34,513 nt of DNA from Bacteroidota bacterium (GTDB lineage: Bacteria; Bacteroidota; Bacteroidia; Chitinophagales; Chitinophagaceae). Shown piece after piece: positions 8,648 to 16,031 of the stretch. Position 1 is the first letter of the stretch, and the number at the start of each line of letters is the position of its first letter. The notes below the pieces were generated by a model, which searched no databases, was not told the DNA's origin, and was given only the letters and a program-made list of their open reading frames with translations. Location: positions 1 through 34,513 of the forward strand of contig JAEWKK010000036.1 of NCBI GenBank assembly GCA_023386045.1, written 5' to 3'. The position numbers were made by a program, and so were the translations under genes.

Positions 8648-8802
8648 ATTTTCCTTCCCTATCCTAAAAAAGATCTCCCACTTACATAAGCCGTTCCCTA
8701 ATTCAATTGACCTGAGAGTTCAGACTCTTTTTATTCCCTCAACTCCAATCCTGTTGATACCCGCTTCCTGTACACCTATGCATGCCTTCAAACCCGGGAA
8801 CT

Positions 8803-10035
8803 ATGAGGACGTTTTTATTAGGTATCTGCATTTTCATTACTTCAACTCTTGCTGCACAACGTCATTGTGCAACCAGCGACTATACAGAACTTCAAAAATC
8901 AATTGATCCAACTTTTGCCAACAGGATAAATGGTGTAGAGCAATTCATCAGGCAACAGGTTTCATTGAAAGAAAAGACCGAAGAGGAAAATATCAGGATC
9001 ATCCGCATTCCTGTAGTTGTTCATATCGTTTACAATACTACTTACCAGAATATTTCAGATGCGCAGGTACAAAGCCAGATAGATGCACTCAATCGCGATT
9101 TCAGAAGAAATAACTGGGATACTGTTTACACACCCGCAAGATTTAAAGGTCTGGCTGCCGATGTTCAACTTGAATTTGCACTGGCCACAGCAGATCCCCA
9201 GGGGAGGCCAACAAAAGGTATCGTTCGTAAGCAGAGCAATGTAGGATACTGGGGTACCGATGACAAGATCAAACAGAGTTCAATGGGCGGTGATGATGCC
9301 TGGGACAGCGATTCTTATTTAAACATTTGGGTGGGTAACCTCCGAAGCCTGCTGGGTTATTCCAGTGTGCCAGGATGTGCTAAGCAAACAGATGGTGTGG
9401 TGATCAATTTTTCAGCTTTTGGCACCATCAATACAGGCGCACCCTATCACCTGGGAAGAACCACTGTTCATGAAGTAGGTCACTGGCTGGGATTGAAACA
9501 TATCTGGGGTGATACTTATTGCGGTGATGATTCAGTGGATGACACCCCAAGGCAGGGAAATTTTACTGCCGGATGTCCCAGTAACTTCCGCTCTTCCTGC
9601 AGCAACGGAACCATGGGTGATATGTATATGAATTACATGGACTACACCGATGATGCCTGTGTGAACATGTTTACGCTGGGACAGAAGGAAAGGATGCAGA
9701 TCCTGTTCAATGAAGGAGGACCCAGAAACGGATTACTGAATAGCCGTGGACTGAATGAACCCTGGAATGCTGCCGCCGAACTTCCAGTGCAGGCAAATAA
9801 TATCAGCATCTATCCCAATCCTGCTATCAATACCATTACACTTAATATTGATGAAATTGAAAAATGGATCGGTAAAACCTTTTCCATAATCAATATCAAT
9901 GGTTCAATAATTTCACAGGCAACCATCAATTCAAAAAATACAAAGCTTGATCTTGCAGACCTTGCGCCAGGAGTTTATTTTATCCGCATGCAGTCTGGTA
10001 GTGAAAAATTCAGTGCAAGATTTTTCAAACTCTGA
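8803..10035 (+). CDS. Secreted pappalysin-like (M43) zinc metalloprotease, T9SS cargo
   Basis: A 410-residue protein. The signal peptide is MRTFLLGICIFITSTLAA. The catalytic domain has the extended zinc motif HEVGHWLGLKH (zinc ligands H223, H227 and H233; catalytic E224) and a Met-turn MNYMDY with M279. These define the M43 pappalysin/cytophagalysin group of metzincins. The last 70 or so residues (ISIYPNPAINTITL ... GVYFIRM) form a type A T9SS sorting domain, so the enzyme should be secreted or held at the surface. The ATG at 8803 begins the signal peptide; an in-frame ATG at 8782 is less likely. It has its own promoter (8617-8647). Its stop abuts that of the convergent FAD enzyme with no spacer. 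Confidence 0.92.
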   Translation: MRTFLLGICIFITSTLAAQRHCATSDYTELQKSIDPTFANRINGVEQFIRQQVSLKEKTEEENIRIIRIPVVVHIVYNTTYQNISDAQVQSQIDALNRDFRRNNWDTVYTPARFKGLAADVQLEFALATADPQGRPTKGIVRKQSNVGYWGTDDKIKQSSMGGDDAWDSDSYLNIWVGNLRSLLGYSSVPGCAKQTDGVVINFSAFGTINTGAPYHLGRTTVHEVGHWLGLKHIWGDTYCGDDSVDDTPRQGNFTAGCPSNFRSSCSNGTMGDMYMNYMDYTDDACVNMFTLGQKERMQILFNEGGPRNGLLNSRGLNEPWNAAAELPVQANNISIYPNPAINTITLNIDEIEKWIGKTFSIININGSIISQATINSKNTKLDLADLAPGVYFIRMQSGSEKFSARFFKL

Positions 10036-11154
10036 TTACATCATGGATGCGATCTTTTGTGCCGCCACTGGTGCAAGAGCTACGCCCATTCCACTCATTC
10101 TGACTGTGCAAAAAACACCAGGTTCCAGTTCTTTAATTATAGGCATCTTGTCAGCTCCCATGGCCATGATTCCCGACCAGCGACTTTCAATGGAATACTT
10201 TCCTTTATAAGCAGGAAGGATCACTTCATCCAGGTATTTTTCAAGAGAATTTTGTATCTGATCCGAGGTTTCCATTGTCATTGTCTGTTCTGCATCAAAA
10301 GCCTTGTTACGTGCGCCTCCCAGTAAAACTCGGTTATCAAGATTGCGGAAATAATAATAGCCCTCATCAGAATGAAAAGTTCCTTTCAGAGGCAAACCTT
10401 CAATGGGAGAGGTGAGCAAAACCTGTCCCCGTGCCGGTACGATATCGAGCGATGGATAGAGGGATCGGGTAAAAGCATTGGTGCACAGCAGTAATTGAGA
10501 AGTACTAAGCTGAATGCCCTGGTTGGTTTTCAATTCAATTTTTCCATTCTTTTTTTCATAGCCTTCAACAGATGTCAGGTTTAAGTTATACACACCCATC
10601 CCCTGGACTTTTTGCAGTAGTGCCTTAACCAGCCTGCCAGAATGAAGACTTCCTTCAAAATTATTTTTTACCAGGTGACTGGTTGCACCAAAACCAAAAT
10701 TGCTGATCTCATCGTCCACCAGCTTATAAGTTTTTTTACTTCCGTTAATGGGTTTCACCAGCGAATTGATATAGTCGATATTTTCCTGTAAGGGCAAACC
10801 ATCTGCCTCATGGTAAAGTTCATAGCCACCGCATTCATTGTAATCCACCAGCTTTTCAAAATGCTTGCGGATCTTTTCAAGTCCCTTGAAACGCATTTCC
10901 ACCAGTTCCAGCATCTTTTCCGTGCCCATGGTACGTGCATCAGATACCAGTTCACTTAGCGATCCAAAGCAGGCAAAACCTGCATTGCGGGTACTGGCTC
11001 CTGTTGGTATCAGTCCGCGGTCAATAATGGTGATCCTGTGATCAGGAAATCTTTTCTTCAGGTAAAATGCCGACCATAAACCAACAAAACCGCTACCCAC
11101 GATGACCACATCCTGTGGAGCATAGAAAGTTTCTTTTTCCCAGATGCTTTGCAT
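10036..11154 (-). CDS. FAD-dependent oxidoreductase of the DAO family
   Basis: A 372-residue flavoenzyme. An FAD-binding Rossmann motif, VVIVGSGFVGLWSA (GSGFVG at 20-25), lies near the N-terminus, followed by an acid at the end of strand 2 (IIDRG) and a TGASTRNAGFACFG segment. The C-terminal region has the GVALAPVAA closing motif. This is the DAO fold of D-amino-acid dehydrogenases, sarcosine oxidases and gamma-glutamylputrescine oxidases; the RNAGF motif is most like the last group, but the substrate cannot be fixed. A TTG at 11166 is in frame, but the ATG at 11154 has AAGGA at the right distance and is preferred. It is divergent from the DUF4197 gene. Confidence 0.85.
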   Translation of the reverse strand: MQSIWEKETFYAPQDVVIVGSGFVGLWSAFYLKKRFPDHRITIIDRGLIPTGASTRNAGFACFGSLSELVSDARTMGTEKMLELVEMRFKGLEKIRKHFEKLVDYNECGGYELYHEADGLPLQENIDYINSLVKPINGSKKTYKLVDDEISNFGFGATSHLVKNNFEGSLHSGRLVKALLQKVQGMGVYNLNLTSVEGYEKKNGKIELKTNQGIQLSTSQLLLCTNAFTRSLYPSLDIVPARGQVLLTSPIEGLPLKGTFHSDEGYYYFRNLDNRVLLGGARNKAFDAEQTMTMETSDQIQNSLEKYLDEVILPAYKGKYSIESRWSGIMAMGADKMPIIKELEPGVFCTVRMSGMGVALAPVAAQKIASMM

Positions 11155-11334
11155 AGAATCCTTCAAATGTTATAGTACGAATGTAAGTGATGAAGCATAG
11201 AAAACAATTGGGGATATAACTAGTTGCTTTCTCCAATCATGCTCCAGCGTAATTTTTCTCCGTAAGAATACCAGCCTTGTTTTAACCTACCATTAAGTTA
11301 GATCACTTTATTTTACATCCACTAAACAGATACT

Positions 11335-12078
11335 ATGAAAAGATCACTACTGCTTCTTATGGCTGCCGGTTTACTGAGTACGGGTGCTGGAGCACAAAAG
11401 TTGAAAGACCTCATTAAAAAAGATTCATCCGGCAAAACTGGCGTTCAGAAAGTGCTGGGCGGCAACACAAAAAATAGCCTGAGCAATGATGAGATAGTGA
11501 GCGGATTAAAAGAAGCCCTCAGCGTAGGTACCAATAATGCAACGAAGCAATTATCTGCAGCTGATGGATTTTTTAAGGACGCAGCGATCAAGATCCTGAT
11601 GCCCGAAGAAGCCAAAAAAGCTGAAAAGAAATTAAGAACGCTGGGTATGGGAAAACTGGTTGATGATGCGATACTTGCCATGAACAGGGCTGCTGAAGAT
11701 GCTTCTCAAAGCGCCGCACCTATTTTTATCGATGCCGTAAAGCAAATGAGCATTGGAGATGCAGTAGGTATTTTAAAAGGAGGTGATTTTGCAGCTACCA
11801 ATTATCTCAAGGATAAAACCACGGCTTCACTTACAGAAAGCTTCCGTCCTGTGATTGAAACTTCATTAAAGAAAGTAGACGCTACTAAATACTGGAATGC
11901 TGTGTTTACAGCTTATAATAAAGTAAGCGCTGATAAGGTCAATCCGGACCTCTCTGCTTATGTTACTGAAAAAGCTTTGTCTGGTATTTTCCACCAGGTA
12001 GGCCTGGAAGAACAGAAGATCAGGAAAGATCCATTTGCCAGGACCACTGATATTCTGAAGAAAGTTTTTGCCAACTAA
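11335..12078 (+). CDS. DUF4197 domain-containing secreted protein
   Basis: A 247-residue protein with a signal peptide (MKRSLLLLMAAGLLSTGAGAQ). An alpha-helical domain follows that fits DUF4197: NDEIVSGLKEALSVGTNNAT, then AIKILMPEE, DDAILAMNRAAEDAS and KYWNAVF. The family is widespread, usually periplasmic, and of unknown function. The length matches the family, and nothing appears truncated. It is monocistronic: a bidirectional-looking terminator follows 24 bases after the stop, and the upstream gene diverges. I found no convincing promoter box in the 180-bp divergent spacer. Confidence 0.88.
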   Translation: MKRSLLLLMAAGLLSTGAGAQKLKDLIKKDSSGKTGVQKVLGGNTKNSLSNDEIVSGLKEALSVGTNNATKQLSAADGFFKDAAIKILMPEEAKKAEKKLRTLGMGKLVDDAILAMNRAAEDASQSAAPIFIDAVKQMSIGDAVGILKGGDFAATNYLKDKTTASLTESFRPVIETSLKKVDATKYWNAVFTAYNKVSADKVNPDLSAYVTEKALSGIFHQVGLEEQKIRKDPFARTTDILKKVFAN

Positions 12079-12102
12079 GAAATAATTCATTCTCTCAATA
12101 AG

Positions 12103-12129
12103 AAAAGACCGCATCTCTGCGGTCTTTTT
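12103..12129. terminator. Bidirectional intrinsic terminator between DUF4197 and lpdA
   Basis: An 11-bp perfect stem, AAAAGACCGCA (12103-12113) and TGCGGTCTTTT (12118-12128), with a TCTC loop. It has a T run on the right for the plus strand and an A run on the left that becomes a T run on the minus strand. It can stop transcription from both convergent genes. Confidence 0.85.
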
Positions 12130-12144
12130 AATTTATTTTGCCAT

Positions 12145-12172
12145 GCTCACCATTCACTACTCACCACTCACC
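12145..12172 (-). repeat. Four heptads downstream of lpdA, minus-strand sense
   Basis: Read on the minus strand, the words are GGTGAGT, GGTGAGT, AGTGAAT and GGTGAGC, the same heptad family as at 716-829. They begin four bases beyond the lpdA stop codon. Both copies of this family read GGTGAGT in the direction of the gene they follow. Confidence 0.8.
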
Positions 12173-12176
12173 CCTC

Positions 12177-13580
12177 TCACAAATGAATCGCTTCTCCATA
12201 AGCCACCTCAATCGCATCCTTGATGCTTTCGCTGATGGTTGGGTGTGGGTGAATGCTGTTCAGCACTTCCTGGTAGGTGGTTTCCAGCTTGCGGGCTACC
12301 ACGGTTTCTGCAATCATCTCTGTAACATTATAGCCGATCATGTGAGTGCCCAGCCATTCTCCGTACTTGGCATCAAAGATCACTTTTACAAATCCTTCTG
12401 TATGTCCTGCTGCAGAAGCCTTGCCTGAAGCACTGAGCGGGAATTTGCCAACTTTAATTTCATAACCTGCTTCAATCGCTTTCTTTTCAGTGAATCCCAC
12501 AGATGCGATCTCCGGAGTACAATAGGTACAACCCGGCACGTTGCCATAATCCAGGGGTTCTGGCTGGTGGTGGTATTTCTTTTCACCATAAGCGATGTTC
12601 TCCACGCAGATGATGGCTTCCTTTGAAGCTACGTGCGCCAGGGCCTGGCCGGGAACACAATCACCAATAGCATAAATGCCAGGAACAGCCGTCTGGTAGA
12701 ATTTATCTACAGTGATCAATCCTTTTTCAGTTTTTACACCTACCTGCTCAAGACCAATGCCTTCAATATTGGCAGAAACACCCACAGCGCTAAGCAGGAC
12801 ATCAGCTTCGAGTGTTACTTCGCCATTGGCAGTTTTTACGGTTGCCTTCACACCATTGCCAGATGTATCCACCTTGGTTACTTCAGAAGAGGTCATTATC
12901 TCAATACCCTGCTTCTTGAAATTCTTTTCCAGTTCTTTTGAAATGTCTTCATCCTCTACGGGAACCACTCTTGGCATGAATTCTACGATGGTCACCTTGG
13001 TGCCCATGCTGTTATAGAAATATCCGAATTCAACACCAATCGCACCGCTTCCAACAACGATCATGGATTTGGGCTGCTGGGGGAGGACCATTGCTTCGCG
13101 ATAGCCAATGATTTTTTTACCATCAATCGGCATGGAAGGCAACTGGCGGCTGCGTCCACCTGTAGCAATGATGATATGTTTGGCTTCAACGGTTTGTTTG
13201 TTATTGTCAGCGCCTGTTACTTCGATCTTACCCTTTGCCACTACTTTTCCGAAGCCATTGATCACATCAATCTTGTTCTTGCGCATGAGGAAGGCAACGC
13301 CCTTGCTCATTTTATCGGCTACACCACGGCTTCTTTTCACCACTGCGCCGAAATCGTGCTGGCCATTGGCTTCGATACCAAAATCCTTTGCATGCTTGAT
13401 ATATTCATATACCTGGGCACTTTTTAAAAGGGCCTTCGTGGGGATACAGCCCCAGTTCAGGCAGATACCACCAAGGCTTTCTTTTTCAATGACCGCGGTC
13501 TTAAATCCTAACTGTGCGGCGCGGATGGCGGCCACATAACCACCGGGACCCGAACCAATAACAACTACATCGTATGCCAT
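12177..13580 (-). CDS. lpdA: Dihydrolipoyl dehydrogenase (E3)
   Basis: A 467-residue flavoprotein that reoxidizes the lipoyl groups of 2-oxoacid dehydrogenase complexes and the glycine cleavage system. It has an FAD-binding GSGPGG (9-14), the redox-active disulfide GGICLNWGC (C40, C45), an NAD-binding GSGAIGVEFG, a second FAD motif AIGDCVPG, and the catalytic HPHPTISE pair (H446, E451) near the C-terminus. The ORF extends 39 codons upstream to 13697, but that extension is not part of the fold. The MAYDVVVIG start at 13580 is the family start. It is a single gene with no E1 or E2 genes adjacent. Its TGA (12177-12179) lies next to a heptad array. Confidence 0.95.
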   Translation of the reverse strand: MAYDVVVIGSGPGGYVAAIRAAQLGFKTAVIEKESLGGICLNWGCIPTKALLKSAQVYEYIKHAKDFGIEANGQHDFGAVVKRSRGVADKMSKGVAFLMRKNKIDVINGFGKVVAKGKIEVTGADNNKQTVEAKHIIIATGGRSRQLPSMPIDGKKIIGYREAMVLPQQPKSMIVVGSGAIGVEFGYFYNSMGTKVTIVEFMPRVVPVEDEDISKELEKNFKKQGIEIMTSSEVTKVDTSGNGVKATVKTANGEVTLEADVLLSAVGVSANIEGIGLEQVGVKTEKGLITVDKFYQTAVPGIYAIGDCVPGQALAHVASKEAIICVENIAYGEKKYHHQPEPLDYGNVPGCTYCTPEIASVGFTEKKAIEAGYEIKVGKFPLSASGKASAAGHTEGFVKVIFDAKYGEWLGTHMIGYNVTEMIAETVVARKLETTYQEVLNSIHPHPTISESIKDAIEVAYGEAIHL

Positions 13581-13623
13581 AAAAAAATTTAGATTTAATG
13601 AATTGTTTCCAAGAAGTAAGTTT

Positions 13624-13658
13624 CTGCCTGACGGCCTGGGCTGAAAGGCAGCTTTTTT
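13624..13658 (+). other. Terminator-like hairpin upstream of lpdA
   Basis: CTGCCT (13624-13629) pairs with AGGCAG (13646-13651), with a possible inner GCC/GGC pair, and six T residues follow (13653-13658). On the plus strand this looks like an intrinsic terminator. There is no plus-strand gene between it and the lpdA start, so it could insulate the next gene, end an antisense transcript, or be a leader hairpin of lpdA on the minus strand. The rest of the 13581-13779 spacer shows nothing else clear. Confidence 0.4.
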
Positions 13659-13779
13659 AAGCGGCACGAAGCTAAGGAATGTAGAACAGAGGAACAAGGA
13701 ATGTTCAATTCGACACCTTCATTCAACTAATCTTCCATAAATAATATTTACGGACCTTTGAACCTATAACCCTTAACGC

Positions 13780-13998
13780 ATGACATTCAAAGAATATATT
13801 GAAGAACAAAAAGACCTGAAGCATGTCTGTACCATCCGGTTCGTGGATGTGCAGGGAATGGAGACCGAGATCAGGGGGCATATTGTCAGGACGGAAGAAG
13901 TTTCAGGCCGCGAGATTATTGAAACCGACGCCGGTTTTGTGATCGGCTTGGACCAGATTGTGGCCATAAATGACCGTCGGCAGGACAATTATTGCTAA
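13780..13998 (+). CDS. Small conserved-looking hypothetical protein, Rof/Sm-like pattern
   Basis: A 72-residue soluble protein with no signal peptide. After a short helix (MTFKEYIEEQKDL) it seems to be all beta strands: CTIRFVDVQGMETEIRGHIVRTEEV, then REIIETDAGFVIGLDQIVAIND. A closing strand of the form hxLDxIxxI is seen in Rof-type Rho-binding antiterminators and other Sm-like barrels. The likeness is only in pattern, so I do not assign a function. It has a GACCTTTG element (13753-13760), one base off the -7 consensus, about 20 bp before its ATG. It precedes the ribosomal-protein operon by 115 bp on the same strand. Confidence 0.6.
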   Translation: MTFKEYIEEQKDLKHVCTIRFVDVQGMETEIRGHIVRTEEVSGREIIETDAGFVIGLDQIVAINDRRQDNYC

Positions 13999-14058
13999 TA
14001 TTTCATTAAACGGGTAAAATTTCTTTTGAACTGCCCGCTGCTGTTGGCAGAATTTCCC

Positions 14059-14066
14059 TACATTTG
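14059..14066 (+). promoter_or_regulatory. -7 promoter box of the rpmB operon
   Basis: TACATTTG is an exact match to the Bacteroidota -7 consensus TAnnTTTG. No TTTG lies at the expected 19-20 bp upstream. The predicted start, near 14072, coincides with the base of a strong hairpin (14070-14096). Confidence 0.5.
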
Positions 14067-14069
14067 CAT

Positions 14070-14096
14070 CCCGAAATTCCGAAGGTTCGGAACGGG
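14070..14096 (+). promoter_or_regulatory. 5'-leader hairpin of the rpmB-rpmG operon
   Basis: CCCG (14070-14073), a 3-nt AAA bulge, TTCCGAA (14077-14083), a GG loop, TTCGGAA (14086-14092) and CGGG (14093-14096). The two stems, 4 and 7 bp, are perfect. An A-rich stretch follows and then the rpmB ATG 18 bases later. It is not followed by a T run, so it is not a terminator on this strand. Ribosomal-protein operons are often controlled by a leader RNA bound by one of the proteins; that role here is inference. Confidence 0.5.
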
Positions 14097-14113
14097 CAAA
14101 AAATCATTAAGTC

Positions 14114-14350
14114 ATGGCACGAGTATGTCAGGTTACAGGTAAAACACCGATCGGCGGCAACAAGGTATCGCATTCGAATATCAAGACCAAGCGTCGCTTT
14201 TTACCCAACTTACAAACAAAGAAGTTTTTCTTAGCTGAAGAGAATAAGTGGATCACCTTAAAGCTGACCACAGATGCGATCCGTACGATCAACAAGAATG
14301 GTCTGTACAGTGTAGTAAAAGAATTAAGAGCTAAGGGACAGCATATTTAA
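14114..14350 (+). CDS. rpmB: Large ribosomal subunit protein bL28
   Basis: A 78-residue protein with the L28 signature MARVCQVTGKTP ... GNKVSHSNIKTKRRFLPNLQ. The C-terminal half, with KLTTDAIRTINKNGL, is typical. It carries only one cysteine, so it is the zinc-free form. It is the first gene of rpmB-rpmG-DUF4295; rpmG starts 56 bp downstream. No Shine-Dalgarno sequence lies before the ATG. The leader contains the hairpin at 14070-14096. Confidence 0.97.
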   Translation: MARVCQVTGKTPIGGNKVSHSNIKTKRRFLPNLQTKKFFLAEENKWITLKLTTDAIRTINKNGLYSVVKELRAKGQHI

Positions 14351-14406
14351 GTAGCAGTAATCACTATCATCAGCAAAGCTGAAGAAAACCAGTAAATCAA
14401 TCAAAA

Positions 14407-14589
14407 ATGGCAAAGAAAGGAAACCGTGTACAGGTCATTCTGGAATGCACTGAGCAAAAAAACACAGATGTGCCGGGTACCAGCCGTTACATCACTGAGA
14501 AAAACAAAAAGAACAATCCTGAGCGTCTGGAATTGAAGAAATTCAATCCAAACCTTAAGAAAGTGACGGTTCACAAAGAAATTAAATAA
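14407..14589 (+). CDS. rpmG: Large ribosomal subunit protein bL33
   Basis: A 60-residue basic protein matching bL33: MAKKGNRVQVILECTEQ, then SRYITEKNKKNNPERLELKKFNP. The two CxxC pairs of the zinc-binding version are missing; only the single Cys of LECTEQ remains. This is therefore the zinc-independent form. It is the second gene of the operon, after rpmB and before the DUF4295 gene. Confidence 0.97.
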   Translation: MAKKGNRVQVILECTEQKNTDVPGTSRYITEKNKKNNPERLELKKFNPNLKKVTVHKEIK

Positions 14590-14602
14590 TTAAAACTCCG
14601 GT

Positions 14603-14633
14603 TGCCGCATTCTGCTTCATGCAGATTAAGGCA
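14603..14633 (+). other. Small hairpin between rpmG and the DUF4295 gene
   Basis: TGCC/GGCA (14603-14606 with 14630-14633) and TCTGC/GCAGA (14611-14615 with 14621-14625), separated by an internal loop. The terminal loop is TTCAT. It has no T run. It may be a processing or stability element within the operon; the support is modest. Confidence 0.3.
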
Positions 14634-14659
14634 TTGGGAAATTTTCAAATAAACATACT

Positions 14660-14833
14660 ATGGCAAAAGCAGCAAAAACGGCGATCAAATCAAAAGATGC
14701 GAGAGCAGCCGCCGAAGCAAAAAACTGGTCAAAAGTGATCAAGGCTGTACGCAGCCCTAAAACCGGCGCCTATACTTTCAAAGAGGCGATCGTGCACAAG
14801 GATAAAGTGAAGGATTTCTTAGCACAGAAATAA
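14660..14833 (+). CDS. DUF4295 family small basic protein, ribosome-associated candidate
   Basis: A 57-residue, very basic protein: MAKAAKTAIKSKDARAA, then NWSKVIKAVRSPKTGAYTFKE and a tail ending in VKDFLAQK. The SPKTGAYxFKE core is the DUF4295 signature, a family I know only from Bacteroidota, regularly encoded after rpmG. I recall that the Flavobacterium johnsoniae ribosome structure revealed an extra protein named bL38 and think it may be this family, but I cannot confirm that here. The ATG at 14660 is clear. A terminator follows 21 bases after the stop, ending the ribosomal-protein operon. Confidence 0.85.
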   Translation: MAKAAKTAIKSKDARAAAEAKNWSKVIKAVRSPKTGAYTFKEAIVHKDKVKDFLAQK

Positions 14834-14853
14834 TAAGGGTTAGTAAATTTTCC

Positions 14854-14884
14854 AAAAGCTGTCCGTCTCTGGTGGACGGCTTTT
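14854..14884 (+). terminator. Terminator of the rpmB-rpmG-DUF4295 operon
   Basis: AAAAGCTGTCC (14854-14864) pairs with GGACGGCTTTT (14874-14884) through 10 Watson-Crick pairs and one G-U pair. The loop has nine bases. The arm ends in a T run, so it would also separate this operon from ftsY. Confidence 0.75.
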
Positions 14885-14931
14885 GTTATTTATGCCCTTC
14901 ATCAGTTCCCATATTCTTTTCGCGCTGTATC

Positions 14932-14960
14932 TTGCAGCCCTTTGGTTCAGCTTAGTTTTG
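14932..14960 (+). promoter_or_regulatory. Possible ftsY promoter
   Basis: TAGTTTTG at 14953-14960 exactly matches TAnnTTTG. A TTG (14932-14934) lies 18 bp upstream as a partial -33 box. The predicted start near 14967 would give a leader of about 85 nt. Its position after the terminator fits separate transcription of ftsY. Confidence 0.45.
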
Positions 14961-15052
14961 TAACCAGCATTAGTGCTTGTTTCAGCACCGGTTGCGTCGC
15001 ACACTTCAGCTGCACCGCTCTTTTCATCAAATAAAATTTCCGCGCTCACATC

Positions 15053-16018
15053 ATGGGATTCTTCAATAAACTATTTGGCAAAAAAGAAAAAGAAAGCCTG
15101 GACGAAGGACTGCAAAAGACCAAGGAAAATTTTTTCTCTAAAGTCACCAAGGCCATTGCCGGCAAAAGCACCGTAGATGAAGAAGTGCTGGATGAACTGG
15201 AAGAAGCCCTCGTTACAGCAGATGTCGGAATCGATACCACAGTAGCCATCATTGACCGCATTGAAAAAAGGGTGGCCCGTGATAAATACATTAATACAAG
15301 TGAACTGAATTCCATCTTACAGCAGGAAATAGAATCCATGCTCGTAGATGCGCCGGCAGCCAACTCTTACGCTTTTGACCGCGACCTGCCCACCAAACCT
15401 TATGTCATCCTTGTTGTTGGTGTGAATGGAGTAGGAAAGACAACTACCATTGGAAAGCTGGCTTATAATTTTAAATCTGCTGGTAAATCAGTTTTACTGG
15501 GTGCTGCCGATACCTTCAGGGCAGCTGCGGTGGACCAGCTCACTATCTGGTCGGAAAGAACCGGCGTTCCGATAGTAAAACAGGCCATGGGTTCCGATCC
15601 CGCCGCAGTGGCTTACGATACTGTACAAAGCGCCGTAGCACGCGGCTCAGACGTGGTGCTCATTGATACTGCCGGAAGATTGCACAACAAAGCCCACCTG
15701 ATGGATGAACTCAGCAAGATCAAAAGAAGCGTGCAGAAATTTATCCCTGATGCTCCTCACGAAGTGCTCCTGGTGCTGGATGGGTCCACAGGTCAAAACG
15801 CATTGGAGCAGGCAAAGCATTTTACTGCTGCTACAGATGTAACAGCACTGGCAATCACCAAGCTGGATGGTACGGCAAAAGGTGGCGTGGTACTGGCCAT
15901 CGCCAATCAATTTAAGATACCTGTGAAATTCATTGGCGTGGGAGAAAAAATGGAAGACTTACTGGTATTTGATAAGCATGAATTTGTAGATAGCTTATTC
16001 TCCCTGAATAAGGATTGA
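15053..16018 (+). CDS. ftsY: Signal recognition particle receptor FtsY
   Basis: A 321-residue SRP GTPase that receives ribosome-nascent-chain complexes at the inner membrane. It has a short lysine-rich start (MGFFNKLFGKKEKE), an N domain with LDELEEALVTADVG, and a G domain with the P-loop GVNGVGKT (123-130), AADTFRAAAVDQL, DTAGR (205-209) and TKLDGTAKGG (from 269). The GVGEKxxDL closing motif is present. It lacks a long acidic A domain, as is common outside the Enterobacteriaceae. A repeat array begins right after its TGA. In other Bacteroidota I recall rimO as the next gene; here nhaA and the array lie between them. Confidence 0.96.
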   Translation: MGFFNKLFGKKEKESLDEGLQKTKENFFSKVTKAIAGKSTVDEEVLDELEEALVTADVGIDTTVAIIDRIEKRVARDKYINTSELNSILQQEIESMLVDAPAANSYAFDRDLPTKPYVILVVGVNGVGKTTTIGKLAYNFKSAGKSVLLGAADTFRAAAVDQLTIWSERTGVPIVKQAMGSDPAAVAYDTVQSAVARGSDVVLIDTAGRLHNKAHLMDELSKIKRSVQKFIPDAPHEVLLVLDGSTGQNALEQAKHFTAATDVTALAITKLDGTAKGGVVLAIANQFKIPVKFIGVGEKMEDLLVFDKHEFVDSLFSLNKD

Positions 16019-16031
16019 TGGAGATTTTCGG

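Noticed and set aside
13581..13697. 39-residue N-terminal extension of LpdA
   Set aside because: The FAD fold starts at MAYDVVVIG, and the extension shows no targeting or domain pattern.
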